Below the pieces are notes generated by a model. That model was not told where the DNA came from. It was given only the letters and a program-made list of their open reading frames with translations, and searched no databases. The position numbers and the translations under genes were made by a program. A DNA stretch of 64,000 nucleotides from Sphingomonas sp. ERG5. GTDB taxonomy: Bacteria; Pseudomonadota; Alphaproteobacteria; Sphingomonadales; Sphingomonadaceae. This document shows, in pieces, positions 54,735-64,000 of this stretch. Each line of letters opens with the position of its first letter. Positions within the stretch are counted from its first letter, which is position 1. Location: positions 1 through 64,000 of the forward strand of contig NZ_JSXI01000012.1 of NCBI RefSeq assembly GCF_000803065.1, written 5' to 3'.

Positions 54735-56246
54735 ATGAAGCTGCACGACGTCCGCACCTACAAGTCCGCCGAGCCGCTGGCGCGCGAGGATCAACTCGCC
54801 TGGAAGCTCGCCGCGGTCGCGACCGACCCGGTCCCGGTCGACGCGGACGTGATCGACATGATCGGCAACCGCATCATCGACAACGCGTCGGTCGCCGCCG
54901 CATCGGTCGCGCGCGGACCGATCCGCTCGGCCCGGGCCCAGGCGCTGGCCCATCGCTCGGGGGGTGGCAATAATGCGGGCGCAACGATTTTCGGCCTGGC
55001 GCCCGATGTGAGGGTCAGCCCCGAATGGGCGGCCTGGGCCAATGGCGTCGCGGTGCGCGAACTCGATTTTCACGACACGTTCCTGGCGGCCGAGTACAGT
55101 CACCCCGGCGACAATATCCCGCCGATCCTTGCGGTGGCGCAAGCGAGGGGACTCGACGGCGCCGCGCTCGTCCAGGGGCTTGCGGCGGGTTATGAAATCC
55201 AGGTCGATCTGGTGAAGGGCATTTGCCTGCACGAGCACAAGATCGATCATATCGCACATCTCGGGCCAAGCGCCGCGGGCGGTATCGGCGCCTTGCTCGG
55301 CCTGTCGACCGAGATCACCTATCAGGCGATCCAGCAAGCGCTGCACACCACCACCACCACGCGCCAGTCTCGCAAGGGCGAGATTTCGACCTGGAAGGCT
55401 TACGCCCCGGCATTTGCCGGCAAGATGGCGATCGAGGCGGTCGATCGCGCCATGCGTGGCGAAGGCGCGCCGTCGCCGGCTTATGAGGGCGAGGATGGGT
55501 TCATCGCCTGGCTGCTGTCCGGCCCGGCGCATGTCTATCGGGTGCCGCTGCCCGTCGCGGGCGAGCCGAAGCGCGCGATCCTCGACACCTATACCAAGGA
55601 ATATTCGGCCGAATATCAGAGCCAGGCGCTGATTGATCTGGCCAGGCGCATGGGGCCGAGGGTCGGTGACTTGTCGCAGATCGAAAGCGTGCTGATCAAG
55701 ACCAGCCATCACACCCATTATGTGATCGGCACCGGGGCGAATGATCCGCAGAAGATGGACCCGAAGGCGAGCCGCGAAACGCTCGACCATTCGATCATGT
55801 ATATCTTCGCGGTCGCGCTGGAGGATGGCGGCTGGCACCACGAGAAGAGCTATGCCCCTGACCGCGCGCAGCGTCCCGCGACGGTCGAATTGTGGCACAA
55901 GATCACCACCGAGGAAGATCCGGCCTGGACCGCGCGGTATCACGCCAAGGGTTCCGACAAGGCGTTCGGCGGCAAAGTCATCATCAAGCTGAAGAACGGC
56001 AAGTCGATCATCGACGAACTTGGCGTCGCCGATGCCCATCCCAATGGCGCCCGGCCGTTCGTGCGCGCGAACTATGTCGAGAAATTCCGCACCCTGGCGG
56101 ACGGGATCGTCGAACGGGCCGAACAGGACCGCTTCCTGGCGCTGGTCGACAGATTGCCCGAACTCACGGGTGCCGAAATTGCCCAGCTCAATTTCATCAT
56201 ACCCGCCGGGAAGCTTGGAGCGGAAGCTCCGGCTGGCATCTTCTGA
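54735..56246 (+). CDS. prpD: 2-methylcitrate dehydratase PrpD
   Basis: A 503-residue MmgE/PrpD protein with [53 protein letters not shown] and [20 protein letters not shown]. It converts 2-methylcitrate to 2-methyl-cis-aconitate in the 2-methylcitrate cycle. The ATG at 54735 follows the thioesterase stop directly. The order prpD-prpC-prpB differs from the E. coli prpBCDE order. Confidence 0.95.
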   Translation: MKLHDVRTYKSAEPLAREDQLAWKLAAVATDPVPVDADVIDMIGNRIIDNASVAAASVARGPIRSARAQALAHRSGGGNNAGATIFGLAPDVRVSPEWAAWANGVAVRELDFHDTFLAAEYSHPGDNIPPILAVAQARGLDGAALVQGLAAGYEIQVDLVKGICLHEHKIDHIAHLGPSAAGGIGALLGLSTEITYQAIQQALHTTTTTRQSRKGEISTWKAYAPAFAGKMAIEAVDRAMRGEGAPSPAYEGEDGFIAWLLSGPAHVYRVPLPVAGEPKRAILDTYTKEYSAEYQSQALIDLARRMGPRVGDLSQIESVLIKTSHHTHYVIGTGANDPQKMDPKASRETLDHSIMYIFAVALEDGGWHHEKSYAPDRAQRPATVELWHKITTEEDPAWTARYHAKGSDKAFGGKVIIKLKNGKSIIDELGVADAHPNGARPFVRANYVEKFRTLADGIVERAEQDRFLALVDRLPELTGAEIAQLNFIIPAGKLGAEAPAGIF

Positions 56247-56260
56247 TGGAGGGAAAAGCC

Positions 56261-57418
56261 ATGAACGCCACGTTCAAGCCGAAAAAGTCCGTGGCGCTTT
56301 CGGGCGTGACGGCGGGCAACACCGCGCTGTGTACCGTGGGCAGGACCGGCAACGACCTGCACTATCGCGGTTATGACATCCTCGATCTCGCCGAGACCAG
56401 CGAGTTCGAGGAGATCGCTCACCTCCTCGTCCACGGCACCTTGCCGACCGCGTCGCAACTGGTCGCGTACAAGGCCAAGCTGAGGGTGCTGCGCGGCCTG
56501 CCGCGTTCGGTCAAGGAAGCGCTGGAGGCAATCCCGGCGGCGGCGCATCCGATGGACGTGATGCGCTCCGGCGTGTCGGCGCTGGGCTGCGTCCTGCCGG
56601 AAACGCATGACCATAATTTGCCCGATACGCGCGACATTGCCGACCGGTTGATGGCATCGCTCGGGTCGATGCTGCTCTATTGGTATCATTATGCCCAGCA
56701 TGGCCGGCGGATCGAGGTCGAGACCGATGACGACAGCATCGGCGGGCATTTCCTGCACCTGCTCCACGGCAAGTCGCCGTCCGACAGTTTCGTGCGGGCG
56801 ATGCACACCTCGCTGATCCTCTATGCCGAGCATGAGTTCAACGCATCGACCTTTGCCGCGCGAGTCATCGCCGGGACCGGGTCGGACATCTACTCGTGCA
56901 TCGCCGGGGCGATCGGCGCGCTGCGCGGTCCCAAACATGGCGGCGCCAATGAAGTCGCGTTCGAGATTCAGAAACGGTACGCAACGCCCGACCAGGCCGA
57001 GGCCGATATCCGTCGCCGCGTGGATGCCAGGGAGGTCGTGATCGGCTTCGGCCATCCGGTCTATACCGTGTCCGACCCACGCAACGTCGTGATCAAGCGC
57101 GTGGCGAAGGCATTGGCCGATGAGGCGGGATCGGTTCGCCAATATGCCATCGCCGAACGGATCGAACAGGTGATGATGGACGCCAAGTCGATGTTCCCCA
57201 ATCTCGACTGGTTCAGCGCGGTTTCCTATCATTTGATGGGCGTGCCGACCGCGATGTTCACGCCCTTGTTCGTGATCGCGCGCACGTCCGGTTGGGCGGC
57301 GCATGTCGTCGAACAACGCATCGACAACAAGATCATCCGCCCCTCGGCGCATTATACCGGCCCGGAGAATCTCGCCTTCGTGCCGCTGGCGGCGCGCAGC
57401 GAGAGCGTGGCGGCGTAA
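56261..57418 (+). CDS. prpC: 2-methylcitrate synthase PrpC
   Basis: A 385-residue citrate-synthase-fold enzyme with [46 protein letters not shown] and catalytic His residues. This short bacterial form lacks the N-terminal domain of hexameric GltA. It joins propionyl-CoA and oxaloacetate. GGAGGGAA lies about 6 nt upstream of the ATG at 56261. Confidence 0.95.
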   Translation: MNATFKPKKSVALSGVTAGNTALCTVGRTGNDLHYRGYDILDLAETSEFEEIAHLLVHGTLPTASQLVAYKAKLRVLRGLPRSVKEALEAIPAAAHPMDVMRSGVSALGCVLPETHDHNLPDTRDIADRLMASLGSMLLYWYHYAQHGRRIEVETDDDSIGGHFLHLLHGKSPSDSFVRAMHTSLILYAEHEFNASTFAARVIAGTGSDIYSCIAGAIGALRGPKHGGANEVAFEIQKRYATPDQAEADIRRRVDAREVVIGFGHPVYTVSDPRNVVIKRVAKALADEAGSVRQYAIAERIEQVMMDAKSMFPNLDWFSAVSYHLMGVPTAMFTPLFVIARTSGWAAHVVEQRIDNKIIRPSAHYTGPENLAFVPLAARSESVAA

Positions 57419-57428
57419 AGGAGAAGAC

Positions 57429-58349
57429 ATGCCCTATCTGATTGCAGACGAATTGCCGCAGGAGTCGGCGGGCAAGCGCTTCCGCGCACAGCTTGAACGG
57501 CCGCAGATCTTCCGACTGCCCGGCGCGCATAACGGCCACGCCGCGCTGCAGGCCAAGGCGGCCGGGTTCGAGGGTCTCTATCTCTCGGGTGCGGCGATGA
57601 CGGCGAGCATGGGTTTGCCCGATCTCGGTATCATCACCGTCGATGAGGTCGCCTTCTTCATCCGCCAGATCGTCCGGTCATCCGGCCTGCCGCTGCTGGT
57701 CGATGGCGACACCGGCTATGGCGAAATCCTGAACGTCATGCACATGGTCCGCACGTTCGAGGAGGCGGGTGCCGGCGCGGTGCATCTGGAGGATCAGATT
57801 CTCCCCAAGAAATGCGGGCACCTCAACGGCAAGAAACTGGCCGAGCCCCGGGATGTGGCGGCAAAAGTGGCGGCGGCCAAGAAGGCAAGTCGCGATCTCG
57901 TGATTGTCGCGCGTACCGACGCCGCAGGCGTTGAGGGGTTCGATGCCGCCGTGGCGCGGGCGAAGCTCTATGTCGATGCCGGTGCCGATGCGATCTTTCC
58001 GGAAGCGCTCAACACGCGTGAGATGTTCGAGAAATTCGCGCGCGCCGTGCCGGATGTTCCGCTCCTCGCCAACATGACCGAATTCGGCAAGACGCCCTTC
58101 TTCACCGCGACCGAGTTCGCGGAAATGGGCTACCGGATGGTGATCTGGCCGGTGTCCTCGTTGCGCGTCGCCAACAAGGCGCAGGCCAGGCTCTATGCGG
58201 CAATCGCCCGCGATGGCGGGGCGCACAAGATAGTCGATGAGATGCAGACGCGTGCCGAACTCTATGATGTGATCGGCCTGCATGAGTATGAAGCGCTCGA
58301 CGCTTCGATCGTGAAGACCATCGTTCCCGAAGCAATGCCGCAAAGCTGA
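57429..58349 (+). CDS. prpB: 2-methylisocitrate lyase PrpB
   Basis: A 306-residue ICL/PEPM-superfamily enzyme. The catalytic KKCGH is present (LPKKCGHLNGK), with VDGDTGYGE, VHLEDQ and IVARTDA. It cleaves 2-methylisocitrate to pyruvate and succinate, the last step of the cycle. GGAG lies close upstream of the ATG at 57429. A short 3-bp gap leads to queH. Confidence 0.95.
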   Translation: MPYLIADELPQESAGKRFRAQLERPQIFRLPGAHNGHAALQAKAAGFEGLYLSGAAMTASMGLPDLGIITVDEVAFFIRQIVRSSGLPLLVDGDTGYGEILNVMHMVRTFEEAGAGAVHLEDQILPKKCGHLNGKKLAEPRDVAAKVAAAKKASRDLVIVARTDAAGVEGFDAAVARAKLYVDAGADAIFPEALNTREMFEKFARAVPDVPLLANMTEFGKTPFFTATEFAEMGYRMVIWPVSSLRVANKAQARLYAAIARDGGAHKIVDEMQTRAELYDVIGLHEYEALDASIVKTIVPEAMPQS

Positions 58350-58352
58350 GTC

Positions 58353-59012
58353 ATGACCGATTTCGACCGCCCCATTCTCACGCCGCCCGACGGGCAGAAA
58401 AAGGTGCTGCTGCACAGCTGCTGCGCACCCTGTTCGGGCGAAGTGATGGAAGCGATGACGGCGAGCGGCATCGATTACACGATCTTCTTCTATAATCCGA
58501 ACATCCATCCGAAGGAGGAATATCTCCTCCGCAAGGACGAGAATATCCGCTTCGCCGAACAGCATGGCGTGCCGTTCGTCGATGCCGATTACGACACGGT
58601 GAACTGGTTCAAGCGCGCCAAGGGCATGGAATGGGCGCCCGAGCGCGGGCTGCGCTGCACCATGTGTTTCGACATGCGCTTCGAACGCACCGCGCTTCAT
58701 GCGCATGAGCATGGCTTTCCGGTGATCACGTCGTCGCTCGGCATTTCGCGCTGGAAGGACATGGCGCAAATCAACGGCAGCGGGGAACGCGCCGCGGCGC
58801 ATTATCCGGGCCTGGCCTATTGGACCTTCAACTGGCGCAAGGGCGGTGGTTCATCGCGGATGATCGAGATTTCCAAGCGCGAGCAATTCTATCAGCAGGA
58901 ATATTGTGGCTGCATCTATTCGCTCCGCGACAGCAATGCGCGTCGCGTGGCCAGCGGGCGTGCCGAGATCCGGATCGGCGAGCTGTTTTATGGCGCTGAC
59001 GAGTCTTCGTAG
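58353..59012 (+). CDS. queH: Epoxyqueuosine reductase QueH
   Basis: A 219-residue DUF208 protein with Cys motifs at CCAPC (23-27), RCTMC and CGC, expected to bind an iron-sulfur cluster and reduce epoxyqueuosine to queuosine in tRNA. It is only 3 bp after prpB, so it is probably co-transcribed. This is a known alternative to QueG; its link to propionate metabolism is not known. Confidence 0.93.
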   Translation: MTDFDRPILTPPDGQKKVLLHSCCAPCSGEVMEAMTASGIDYTIFFYNPNIHPKEEYLLRKDENIRFAEQHGVPFVDADYDTVNWFKRAKGMEWAPERGLRCTMCFDMRFERTALHAHEHGFPVITSSLGISRWKDMAQINGSGERAAAHYPGLAYWTFNWRKGGGSSRMIEISKREQFYQQEYCGCIYSLRDSNARRVASGRAEIRIGELFYGADESS

Positions 59013-59276
59013 CGCTGGCGGGATCGTTACAGCGTGCCCGGAACTGGGCCTCCGACGTGCCGAATTTCCGCTGTCGCCGATGTGAAAAGCCAGAGCGTTT
59101 TCGGTTTGAGCGGAATCACCTTCGCCGTTCGTCCGCCGGACGTGATCCGGCAAATCGGTTATGCGCTAAAAGGGCGGGTCGACCGTCGCTTTTAAGTGGC
59201 TGTACCGACAGACATCTCCATAATGCCCGCGAGCCATTCAAATGGTCGATCGGATCAATCGTCAGGGAGAAGTCGC

Positions 59277-61085
59277 ATGCAGCGTCGTCAATTCATCGCC
59301 GGCGCTGCCGCTGCCACCGTTGCCGCAGGGCTTCCGGCGCGTGCCGTGGCGGCGCGGGCGAAAGGCGATGCGGCGTTGCGCGCGATGCTCGATCGCTTTT
59401 TCTATGGCCGGCTCGATGACTCGCCCGAACAAGCGACGCGGTTGGGGCTGGATTCGGGTGCGCGCGCCGCGTTGAAAGCGAAACTGAGCGATGAATCCGC
59501 TACGGGCCAGGCACGCGAACTGGCCCTGGCCAGGGCGGAGCTTGCCGAGCTGCGCGCGTTCGACCCCAACGGCTTGTCCCCGGCGGCGAAGCTCGATCAC
59601 GAGATCGTGACCTATCAGCTGACCCGAGCCATCGCCGGTGCCGAGAAATTCCCTTATGGCAGCAGCCTTGGCCGGTTCGCGCCTTATGTCCTCAGCCAGC
59701 TCACCGGGCCGTACCGCGATGTTCCCGACTTTCTTGAATCGCAGGCGCGGGTTCGCGATGCTGTGGAAGCGGATGCCTATCTCTCCCGGCTGGAAGCGTT
59801 TCCCAAGAGCATCGACGACAGCAGCGACCGCCAGCGCGCCGATGCGGGCCGTGGTATCTTTGCGCCGGACTATATCCTCGACACGACCCTGAAACAGCTG
59901 GGCAGCGCGATGGAGCGGCCGGCCGAGCAGACGGTGATGGTCGCGAGCTTCGCTGCAAAGCTGAAGGCGGCAAACCTGCCGGCCGATCGTGTCGCTCGCG
60001 CGACATCGATCGTGCACGACAGCGTGTTCCCGGCACTGGAGCGCCAGCGCGCGCTGGTCACCGAATTGCGCGCCAAGGCAGTGCATGACGCGGGGTGCTG
60101 GCGGCTGCCCGACGGTGACGCCTATTATGGGGCGGCGGCCGAAGCGGCGACCACCGTGCCGATGAGTGGCGACGAGATCCATCGCGTTGGCCTGGCCCAG
60201 GTCGCGGAGATCACGGCGCGGATCGACGGCATTCTGAAGACGCAGGGGATGACGCAGGGGACGGTCGGCCAAAGGCTGGTGGCTTTGAACGAGCGGCCGG
60301 ACCAGCTTTATCCCAACACCGATTCCGGCCGCGACGCGCTGCTCGCACAGCTCAACCGGCAGATTGTCGCGATGCAGGCACGCCTGCCCGAAGTGTTTGC
60401 GAGCTTTCCCAAGGCCCCGGTCGAGGTGCGCCGCGTGCCGCCGACGATCCAGGCCGGTGCGCCGGGCGGTTATTATGAGAATGCCTCGCTCGATGGGTCG
60501 CGGCCGGCAATCTATTACATCAATCTGCGTGACACGTTCGACCGGCCCAAATTCGGGCTGGCGACGCTGACGCATCACGAAGCGGTGCCGGGCCATCATC
60601 TGCAGGTCACGCTCGCGCTCGAGAGCGATGACATCCCGCTGATCCGCCGGCGCGGCTTCTTCAGCGGCTATTCGGAAGGGTGGGCGCTTTATTCGGAGCA
60701 ACTCGCCGATGAGATGGGGATGTATGAGGGCGATCCGCTGGGGCAGGTCGGTTATCTGCAATCCCTGCTGTTCCGCGCGACGCGGCTGGTGGTCGACAGC
60801 GGCATGCATGCCAAGCGCTGGAGCCGCGAACAGGCGACCGACCATCTGATTGCGACCACCGGCATCGCCCGGGGACGCAGCCAGGGCGAGATCGATCGCT
60901 ACACTGTATGGCCGGGTCAGGCATGCAGCTACAAGATCGGGCATACCGCCTGGACGCGGCTTCGCGACGCGGCGAAGAAGCGTCCGGGTTTCGACCTGAA
61001 GGAGTTCCATGCGGTGCTGCTGCAGGGTGCGATGCCGCTGGCCGTGCTTGACCGTGTCGTGCGGGCGCGCTGGGGGATTGCCTGA
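59277..61085 (+). CDS. DUF885 family metallopeptidase, exported
   Basis: A 602-residue protein with a signal peptide (RRQFIAGAAAATVAAGLPARAVA, possibly Tat). The zinc motif HEAVPGHH lies in the C-terminal half, with a downstream Glu (YSEGWALYSEQL) as the third ligand, as in DUF885. It is of standard length and probably a periplasmic peptidase. The ATG at 59277 has AGGGAGA upstream. The 264 bp before it hold no gene I can see. Confidence 0.92.
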   Translation: MQRRQFIAGAAAATVAAGLPARAVAARAKGDAALRAMLDRFFYGRLDDSPEQATRLGLDSGARAALKAKLSDESATGQARELALARAELAELRAFDPNGLSPAAKLDHEIVTYQLTRAIAGAEKFPYGSSLGRFAPYVLSQLTGPYRDVPDFLESQARVRDAVEADAYLSRLEAFPKSIDDSSDRQRADAGRGIFAPDYILDTTLKQLGSAMERPAEQTVMVASFAAKLKAANLPADRVARATSIVHDSVFPALERQRALVTELRAKAVHDAGCWRLPDGDAYYGAAAEAATTVPMSGDEIHRVGLAQVAEITARIDGILKTQGMTQGTVGQRLVALNERPDQLYPNTDSGRDALLAQLNRQIVAMQARLPEVFASFPKAPVEVRRVPPTIQAGAPGGYYENASLDGSRPAIYYINLRDTFDRPKFGLATLTHHEAVPGHHLQVTLALESDDIPLIRRRGFFSGYSEGWALYSEQLADEMGMYEGDPLGQVGYLQSLLFRATRLVVDSGMHAKRWSREQATDHLIATTGIARGRSQGEIDRYTVWPGQACSYKIGHTAWTRLRDAAKKRPGFDLKEFHAVLLQGAMPLAVLDRVVRARWGIA

Positions 61086-61128
61086 TGCTTTCGTGCAATC
61101 TGATCAAGTGAGCGTCAGGCTCACGACA

Positions 61129-61800
61129 TTAGTCGCTCACCGTCCAACCCTGCTTTGGCTCTCTCCCGCGAACTGGTTGAGCAGCCTTCAGCGCTCGCTC
61201 ATACTCGGCGGCGGCATCGGGTTTCACGGTACCGCTCACCGGAGCACGGTTTCTTACAACCGAGGGAACAGGCGGCAACGGTCGGGGTGGTATCGGTGGC
61301 GCGGCACCTATGCCATATCCTGAATAGCTGACGGCCCGACCATATTGATCCAGATGGTCGACGACTGGCACCCCCGGATGGGCGCCACCCGTGCCACCAA
61401 GCCTTCGTAATATGTCTGCCGCGACGGCAGTGTAGCAAGTGCTAGGCCGCTTCGTCCGGCACGCTGCGGGTGGGGAAGGAGTGTGGCTCGGTCTGGCGTA
61501 AAGAGTTGCGGAGTTGAAACCGGGGCTGCGCGACATCGATCCGCCCAGCAGTTCGACATAAGCAAAGCCCTGTTCGCGTGCGAGCTCAGCAGCGCGGTAC
61601 ATCGCCATATCGATCGCTTCGCCACGTTGTGTGGACGCGACCACGCGCCAGGATCCGTCCTTCTGTGGATCCTCCTTGTAACCGAACTGATAGCCGATGC
61701 CGTGCCACGCCTTCATCGGACCATAATAGGCTGGTTCCGATGCGGCGGCATAAGCAGACGGGAGGGCTGTCAAAAGCAACAGATAATGCCATGGACGCAT
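61129..61800 (-). CDS. Secreted hypothetical protein, CC0125/CC1285-like
   Basis: A 223-residue protein with a cleavable signal (WHYLLLLTALPSAYA). The stretch GYKEDPQKDGSWRVVAS, followed by IDMAMYRAAELAREQGFAYVELL, resembles the CC0125-type small envelope proteins. A Pro-rich C-terminal tail follows. Its codons are less GC-rich than neighbours. Function unknown. Confidence 0.75.
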   Translation of the reverse strand: MRPWHYLLLLTALPSAYAAASEPAYYGPMKAWHGIGYQFGYKEDPQKDGSWRVVASTQRGEAIDMAMYRAAELAREQGFAYVELLGGSMSRSPGFNSATLYARPSHTPSPPAACRTKRPSTCYTAVAADILRRLGGTGGAHPGVPVVDHLDQYGRAVSYSGYGIGAAPPIPPRPLPPVPSVVRNRAPVSGTVKPDAAAEYERALKAAQPVRGREPKQGWTVSD

Positions 61801-61930
61801 CGCTATCCTCCCTGGAATAGAACCGTTCTAGCTGTGCCGGGTTAACAGCAAGTAGCTGTCGGATCTTCGGAGTGCGAAAGGATGGTGACGCGCCAAATAC
61901 GTTGCGCCCGCACCGCGCTGCCACCTTTCC

Positions 61931-62578
61931 TCATTCCCGCAGGTATCGGACGATGAGGCGCGTGGCTTCATCGACGAGCGTTGCAAAAGCTTCGTCCGAT
62001 GCGATGTCGGGGCGGTGCAGCACCGCCATATGCGTCAGCGCCTCGATTGAGGTGACGCAGACAAAGGCCGCAAGCTCGGCATCGACGATGCGCAGCTCAT
62101 CGCGGTGCGCTTCGAGATAGGTGCGGAACAGCGCATAATTGTCGCGGCTGAAGGTCTCGACATTTTCCAGCTGCCCCACGCGCGGGATTTGCTCGGCGAT
62201 GACGCGGTGAAGTCTTGGGTCGATACGATGCGCCTCGATCGCGACGGTGACCAGGCTGCGCACCGCTTGTTCGACCGGTAGCGTCACCACCTCGGCCAGC
62301 ACGCCGCGTACGACGCGCATCAGTTGCTGGTTGTGGCGCTCGATGACGGCGGCGACGAGTGCCTCCTTGCTTGGGTAATATTGGTAGAGCGAGCCGATGC
62401 TGACGCCGGCTTCCTCGGCGATCCGGTTGGTGCTCGCCTTGTCGAATCCGTCCCTGACCAGAATGCGAGCGGTCGCCTCGATCAGCGCATCGACGGTCGC
62501 GCGCGATCGCTCCTGAGACGCCTGTTTCCGGGGGTTGATGAGTGGCTTGCGCGCCAAGTCCGGTGCTCCCTCAGGCAT
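61931..62578 (-). CDS. TetR family transcriptional regulator
   Basis: A 215-residue protein with a TetR helix-turn-helix (TNRIAEEAGVSIGSLYQYYPSKEALV) and a C-terminal domain of the TetR_C type. The ATG at 62578 is chosen because the upstream frame begins with TTG. It is divergent from the DinB gene; a perfect palindrome lies between them. Confidence 0.92.
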   Translation of the reverse strand: MPEGAPDLARKPLINPRKQASQERSRATVDALIEATARILVRDGFDKASTNRIAEEAGVSIGSLYQYYPSKEALVAAVIERHNQQLMRVVRGVLAEVVTLPVEQAVRSLVTVAIEAHRIDPRLHRVIAEQIPRVGQLENVETFSRDNYALFRTYLEAHRDELRIVDAELAAFVCVTSIEALTHMAVLHRPDIASDEAFATLVDEATRLIVRYLRE

Positions 62579-62588
62579 GCGAGTAGGC

Positions 62589-62610
62589 AATATGAGCGAT
62601 TGCTCATATT
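62589..62610. promoter_or_regulatory. TetR operator palindrome
   Basis: AATATGAGC (62589-62597) and GCTCATATT (62602-62610) are perfectly complementary around a 4-bp spacer. It lies in the divergent promoter of the TetR and DinB genes and fits a typical TetR site. Confidence 0.7.
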
Positions 62611-62658
62611 ATGTCCAGCGCGGCCCGAAAACGGGCCCTGGCAAGAAAGGATGCAGCG

Positions 62659-63147
62659 ATGCTCATATGCCCCTATCGCAAATTGATGCGTTACAAGCGT
62701 TGGTCGACCAATGGCCTGAACGCGGTTCTGGCGGAGACCATGGAGCGGTTCAGCGATCGGGACCGGGGCCTGATCCTGCAAGTGCTCGATCATATCCAGA
62801 CGGTCGATGAGATCTTCAGCCATAATCTCGAAGCGCGCGATCGCCCCTATGTCGCGCCACGTTCGGCCGAGCTTCCCTCCTTCGAAGCGGTGGCGGGCAA
62901 GGCTCGATCGATCGGCGACTGGTATGTCGACTATACCGACCGCCTGACGCCGGCGCAGCTGGATGAGACGATCGCCTTCACTTTCTCCAACGGCGCGCCG
63001 GCACGCATGACACGCGGCGACATGATCCTGCATGTCGCCACACACGGTGCCGGCCACCGCGGCAATATCGGGGCGATCCTGCATCTGAACGGCGTCCAGC
63101 CCAACCCCGATCGCATCACCGATTTTCTCGAAGCTGGAGACACCTGA
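62659..63147 (+). CDS. DinB family protein
   Basis: A 162-residue four-helix DinB/YfiT-like protein with LMRYKRWSTNGLNAVLAE, LQVLDHIQTVDEIF, and the C-terminal HVATHGAGHRGNIGAIL that supplies metal-binding His residues. It is probably a metal-dependent enzyme using a thiol cofactor. The ATG at 62659 has AAAGGA upstream. It is divergent from the TetR gene. Confidence 0.88.
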   Translation: MLICPYRKLMRYKRWSTNGLNAVLAETMERFSDRDRGLILQVLDHIQTVDEIFSHNLEARDRPYVAPRSAELPSFEAVAGKARSIGDWYVDYTDRLTPAQLDETIAFTFSNGAPARMTRGDMILHVATHGAGHRGNIGAILHLNGVQPNPDRITDFLEAGDT

Positions 63148-63220
63148 TCGGCGCAGGCAATCGCATCGGCGGCTTTTCGGGATAAGGCTTGAATGCCGAC
63201 TTTGTTGATGGGATATTGGC

Positions 63221-63340
63221 ATGGAACAGGGTGCCGCCACGTTCGAGAATGGATTCCGGTGCGAAAACCAAAACTTGCCGACACCCAAGCCGCCTTCGGT
63301 GGCGTTGATGCGCAGGGCGTGGCAGGCGCGGTCGGTATGA
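63221..63340 (+). CDS. 39-residue ORF directly upstream of the ATP-grasp gene
   Basis: The open frame starts at ATG 63221 and stops at 63340, one base before the ATP-grasp ATG. It encodes a peptide with a Phe/Glu-rich front (ATFENGFRCENQN), a Pro-rich middle (LPTPKPP) and a basic end (RRAWQARSV). Codon third positions are mostly G or C. There is only a weak GGGA upstream. It could be a precursor peptide for the ligase or just a leader or chance frame. Confidence 0.4.
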   Translation: MEQGAATFENGFRCENQNLPTPKPPSVALMRRAWQARSV

Positions 63341-63341
63341 C

Positions 63342-64000
63342 ATGCGAGACCCTGTGATCGACCTGGCCGTCCTGTTCGAGCATCCCGCATGGTTCGTGCC
63401 GCTGTTCGACGCGCTCGATCGGCGCGGCATCGGCCATGTCGCGCTGCGTCCCGACGGGCATTTCGATCCGGCCGATCGGCGGACGCCCGCCCCGGTGGTG
63501 TTCAATCGCATCGCCATGTCGAGCTTCCTGCGCGCCGATGAGCATCCGATCTTCCATGCGATCGCGCTGCTCGATCATTGGCGCCGTGGCGGTGCGCGGG
63601 TGATCAACGGTCCCGAGGTGTTGGCGATCGATTCCTCCAAGGCGCGGCAATTGTCGCTGATCGCCGGCCTCGGCCTTGCCGTCCCCGCGACGCGGGTGGT
63701 GCACCGTGTCGCCGATGTCGAAGCGGCCGCCGCGACGCTTGCCTTTCCGCTGGTGATCAAGGCCAATATCGGCGGGTCGGGCGCGGGCATCACGCGCTAT
63801 GACTCGATGGATGAACTCCGCGCGGCGATCGCCGACCGGCGACTGCCGACCAGTGTCGATGGCGTGCTGCTCGTCCAGGACTATGTTCCGGCGCGGGACG
63901 GCACGATCACCCGGATCGAGACGCTTGACCGTCACTATCTCTATGCGCTCGACATTGCGGGTGGCGGCGCGTTCGATCTCTGCCCGGCCGATGCGTGCCA
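63342..64000 (+). CDS. ATP-grasp ligase (RimK-like), partial at right edge
   Basis: An open frame from ATG 63342 that runs off the window after about 219 residues. The ATP-grasp hallmarks are visible: AIDSSKARQLSLIAGLGLAVP, LVIKANIGGSGAGITRYDS (the glycine-rich loop) and LLVQDYVP. The N-terminus (LAVLFEHPAWFVPLFDALDRRGI) is of the RimK/graspetide-ligase type. It should form an amide or ester bond at a carboxylate using ATP. It is preceded by the 39-residue ORF. Confidence 0.85.
   Translation, partial: MRDPVIDLAVLFEHPAWFVPLFDALDRRGIGHVALRPDGHFDPADRRTPAPVVFNRIAMSSFLRADEHPIFHAIALLDHWRRGGARVINGPEVLAIDSSKARQLSLIAGLGLAVPATRVVHRVADVEAAAATLAFPLVIKANIGGSGAGITRYDSMDELRAAIADRRLPTSVDGVLLVQDYVPARDGTITRIETLDRHYLYALDIAGGGAFDLCPADAC

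Overview
This is a GC-rich bacterial chromosomal window that looks like Sphingomonas or a close relative in the Sphingomonadaceae. The signs are two large TonB-dependent receptors (TBDRs), a TBDR-linked tryptophan-halogenase/cupin/GH97 locus, the GTTCGCCCTGAGCTTGTCGAAG-type inverted repeat common in sphingomonads, and many small regulators with ATGA start/stop overlaps. I found no rRNA, tRNA, CRISPR array, IS element or prophage. The species call is inference from gene families and gene order.

Layout: (1) 1-3.3 kb: an ECF-like sigma factor, a von Willebrand factor A lipoprotein and a proline-rich one-pass membrane protein cut by the left edge. (2) 3.4-5.5 kb: a divergent oxidoreductase/LysR pair. 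(3) 5.5-7.8 kb: a Fur-box-headed DUF3649-PepSY-DUF3325 iron operon whose receptor gene seems reduced to a short C-terminal remnant. (4) 7.8-18.5 kb: scattered housekeeping and secreted functions: a serine hydrolase, an M20-like and a dipeptidase-like protein (both with altered metal-ligand motifs), a PmtA-like methyltransferase, a two-component system, AraC and GNAT proteins, and two small hypothetical genes. Two repeat-dense intergenic stretches (9.17-9.33 and 18.69-18.87 kb) stand out. (5) 18.9-26.3 kb: a complete RND efflux operon (small protein, MFP, permease, NodT-type channel) with a TetR regulator and three matching operator-like palindromes.

(6) 26.5-38 kb: a catabolic locus with an alpha/beta hydrolase, two phytanoyl-CoA-type dioxygenases, a frameshifted SDR, a TBDR, a TIM-barrel epimerase-like protein, an endoglycoceramidase-like GH5, a GntR regulator with a C-terminal AT-hook-like tail and a GPH-type sugar symporter. 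It reads as an uptake-and-degradation island for a glycoside whose aglycone is oxidised, but the substrate is unknown. (7) 38.4-51.3 kb: an alpha-glucan type locus with a TBDR, two halogenase paralogues (one lacking the FAD motif and catalytic lysine), a cupin-8 protein, a GH97 glycosidase, an MFS sugar transporter and a LacI regulator. The four genes downstream of the receptor are chained by ATGA overlaps. A truncated MFS gene and a FloR/CmlA-like phenicol exporter follow.

(8) 52.8-59 kb: the 2-methylcitrate (propionate) operon: an ScfR/RamB-type regulator facing a thioesterase, prpD, prpC and prpB, then queH, with two TTTGCAAA-type sites between regulator and operon. (9) 59.3-64 kb: a DUF885 metallopeptidase, a small secreted protein, a TetR/DinB divergent pair with a perfect palindrome, and at the right edge an ATP-grasp ligase directly preceded by a 39-codon ORF. 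That last pair is a speculative candidate for a peptide-ligase system.
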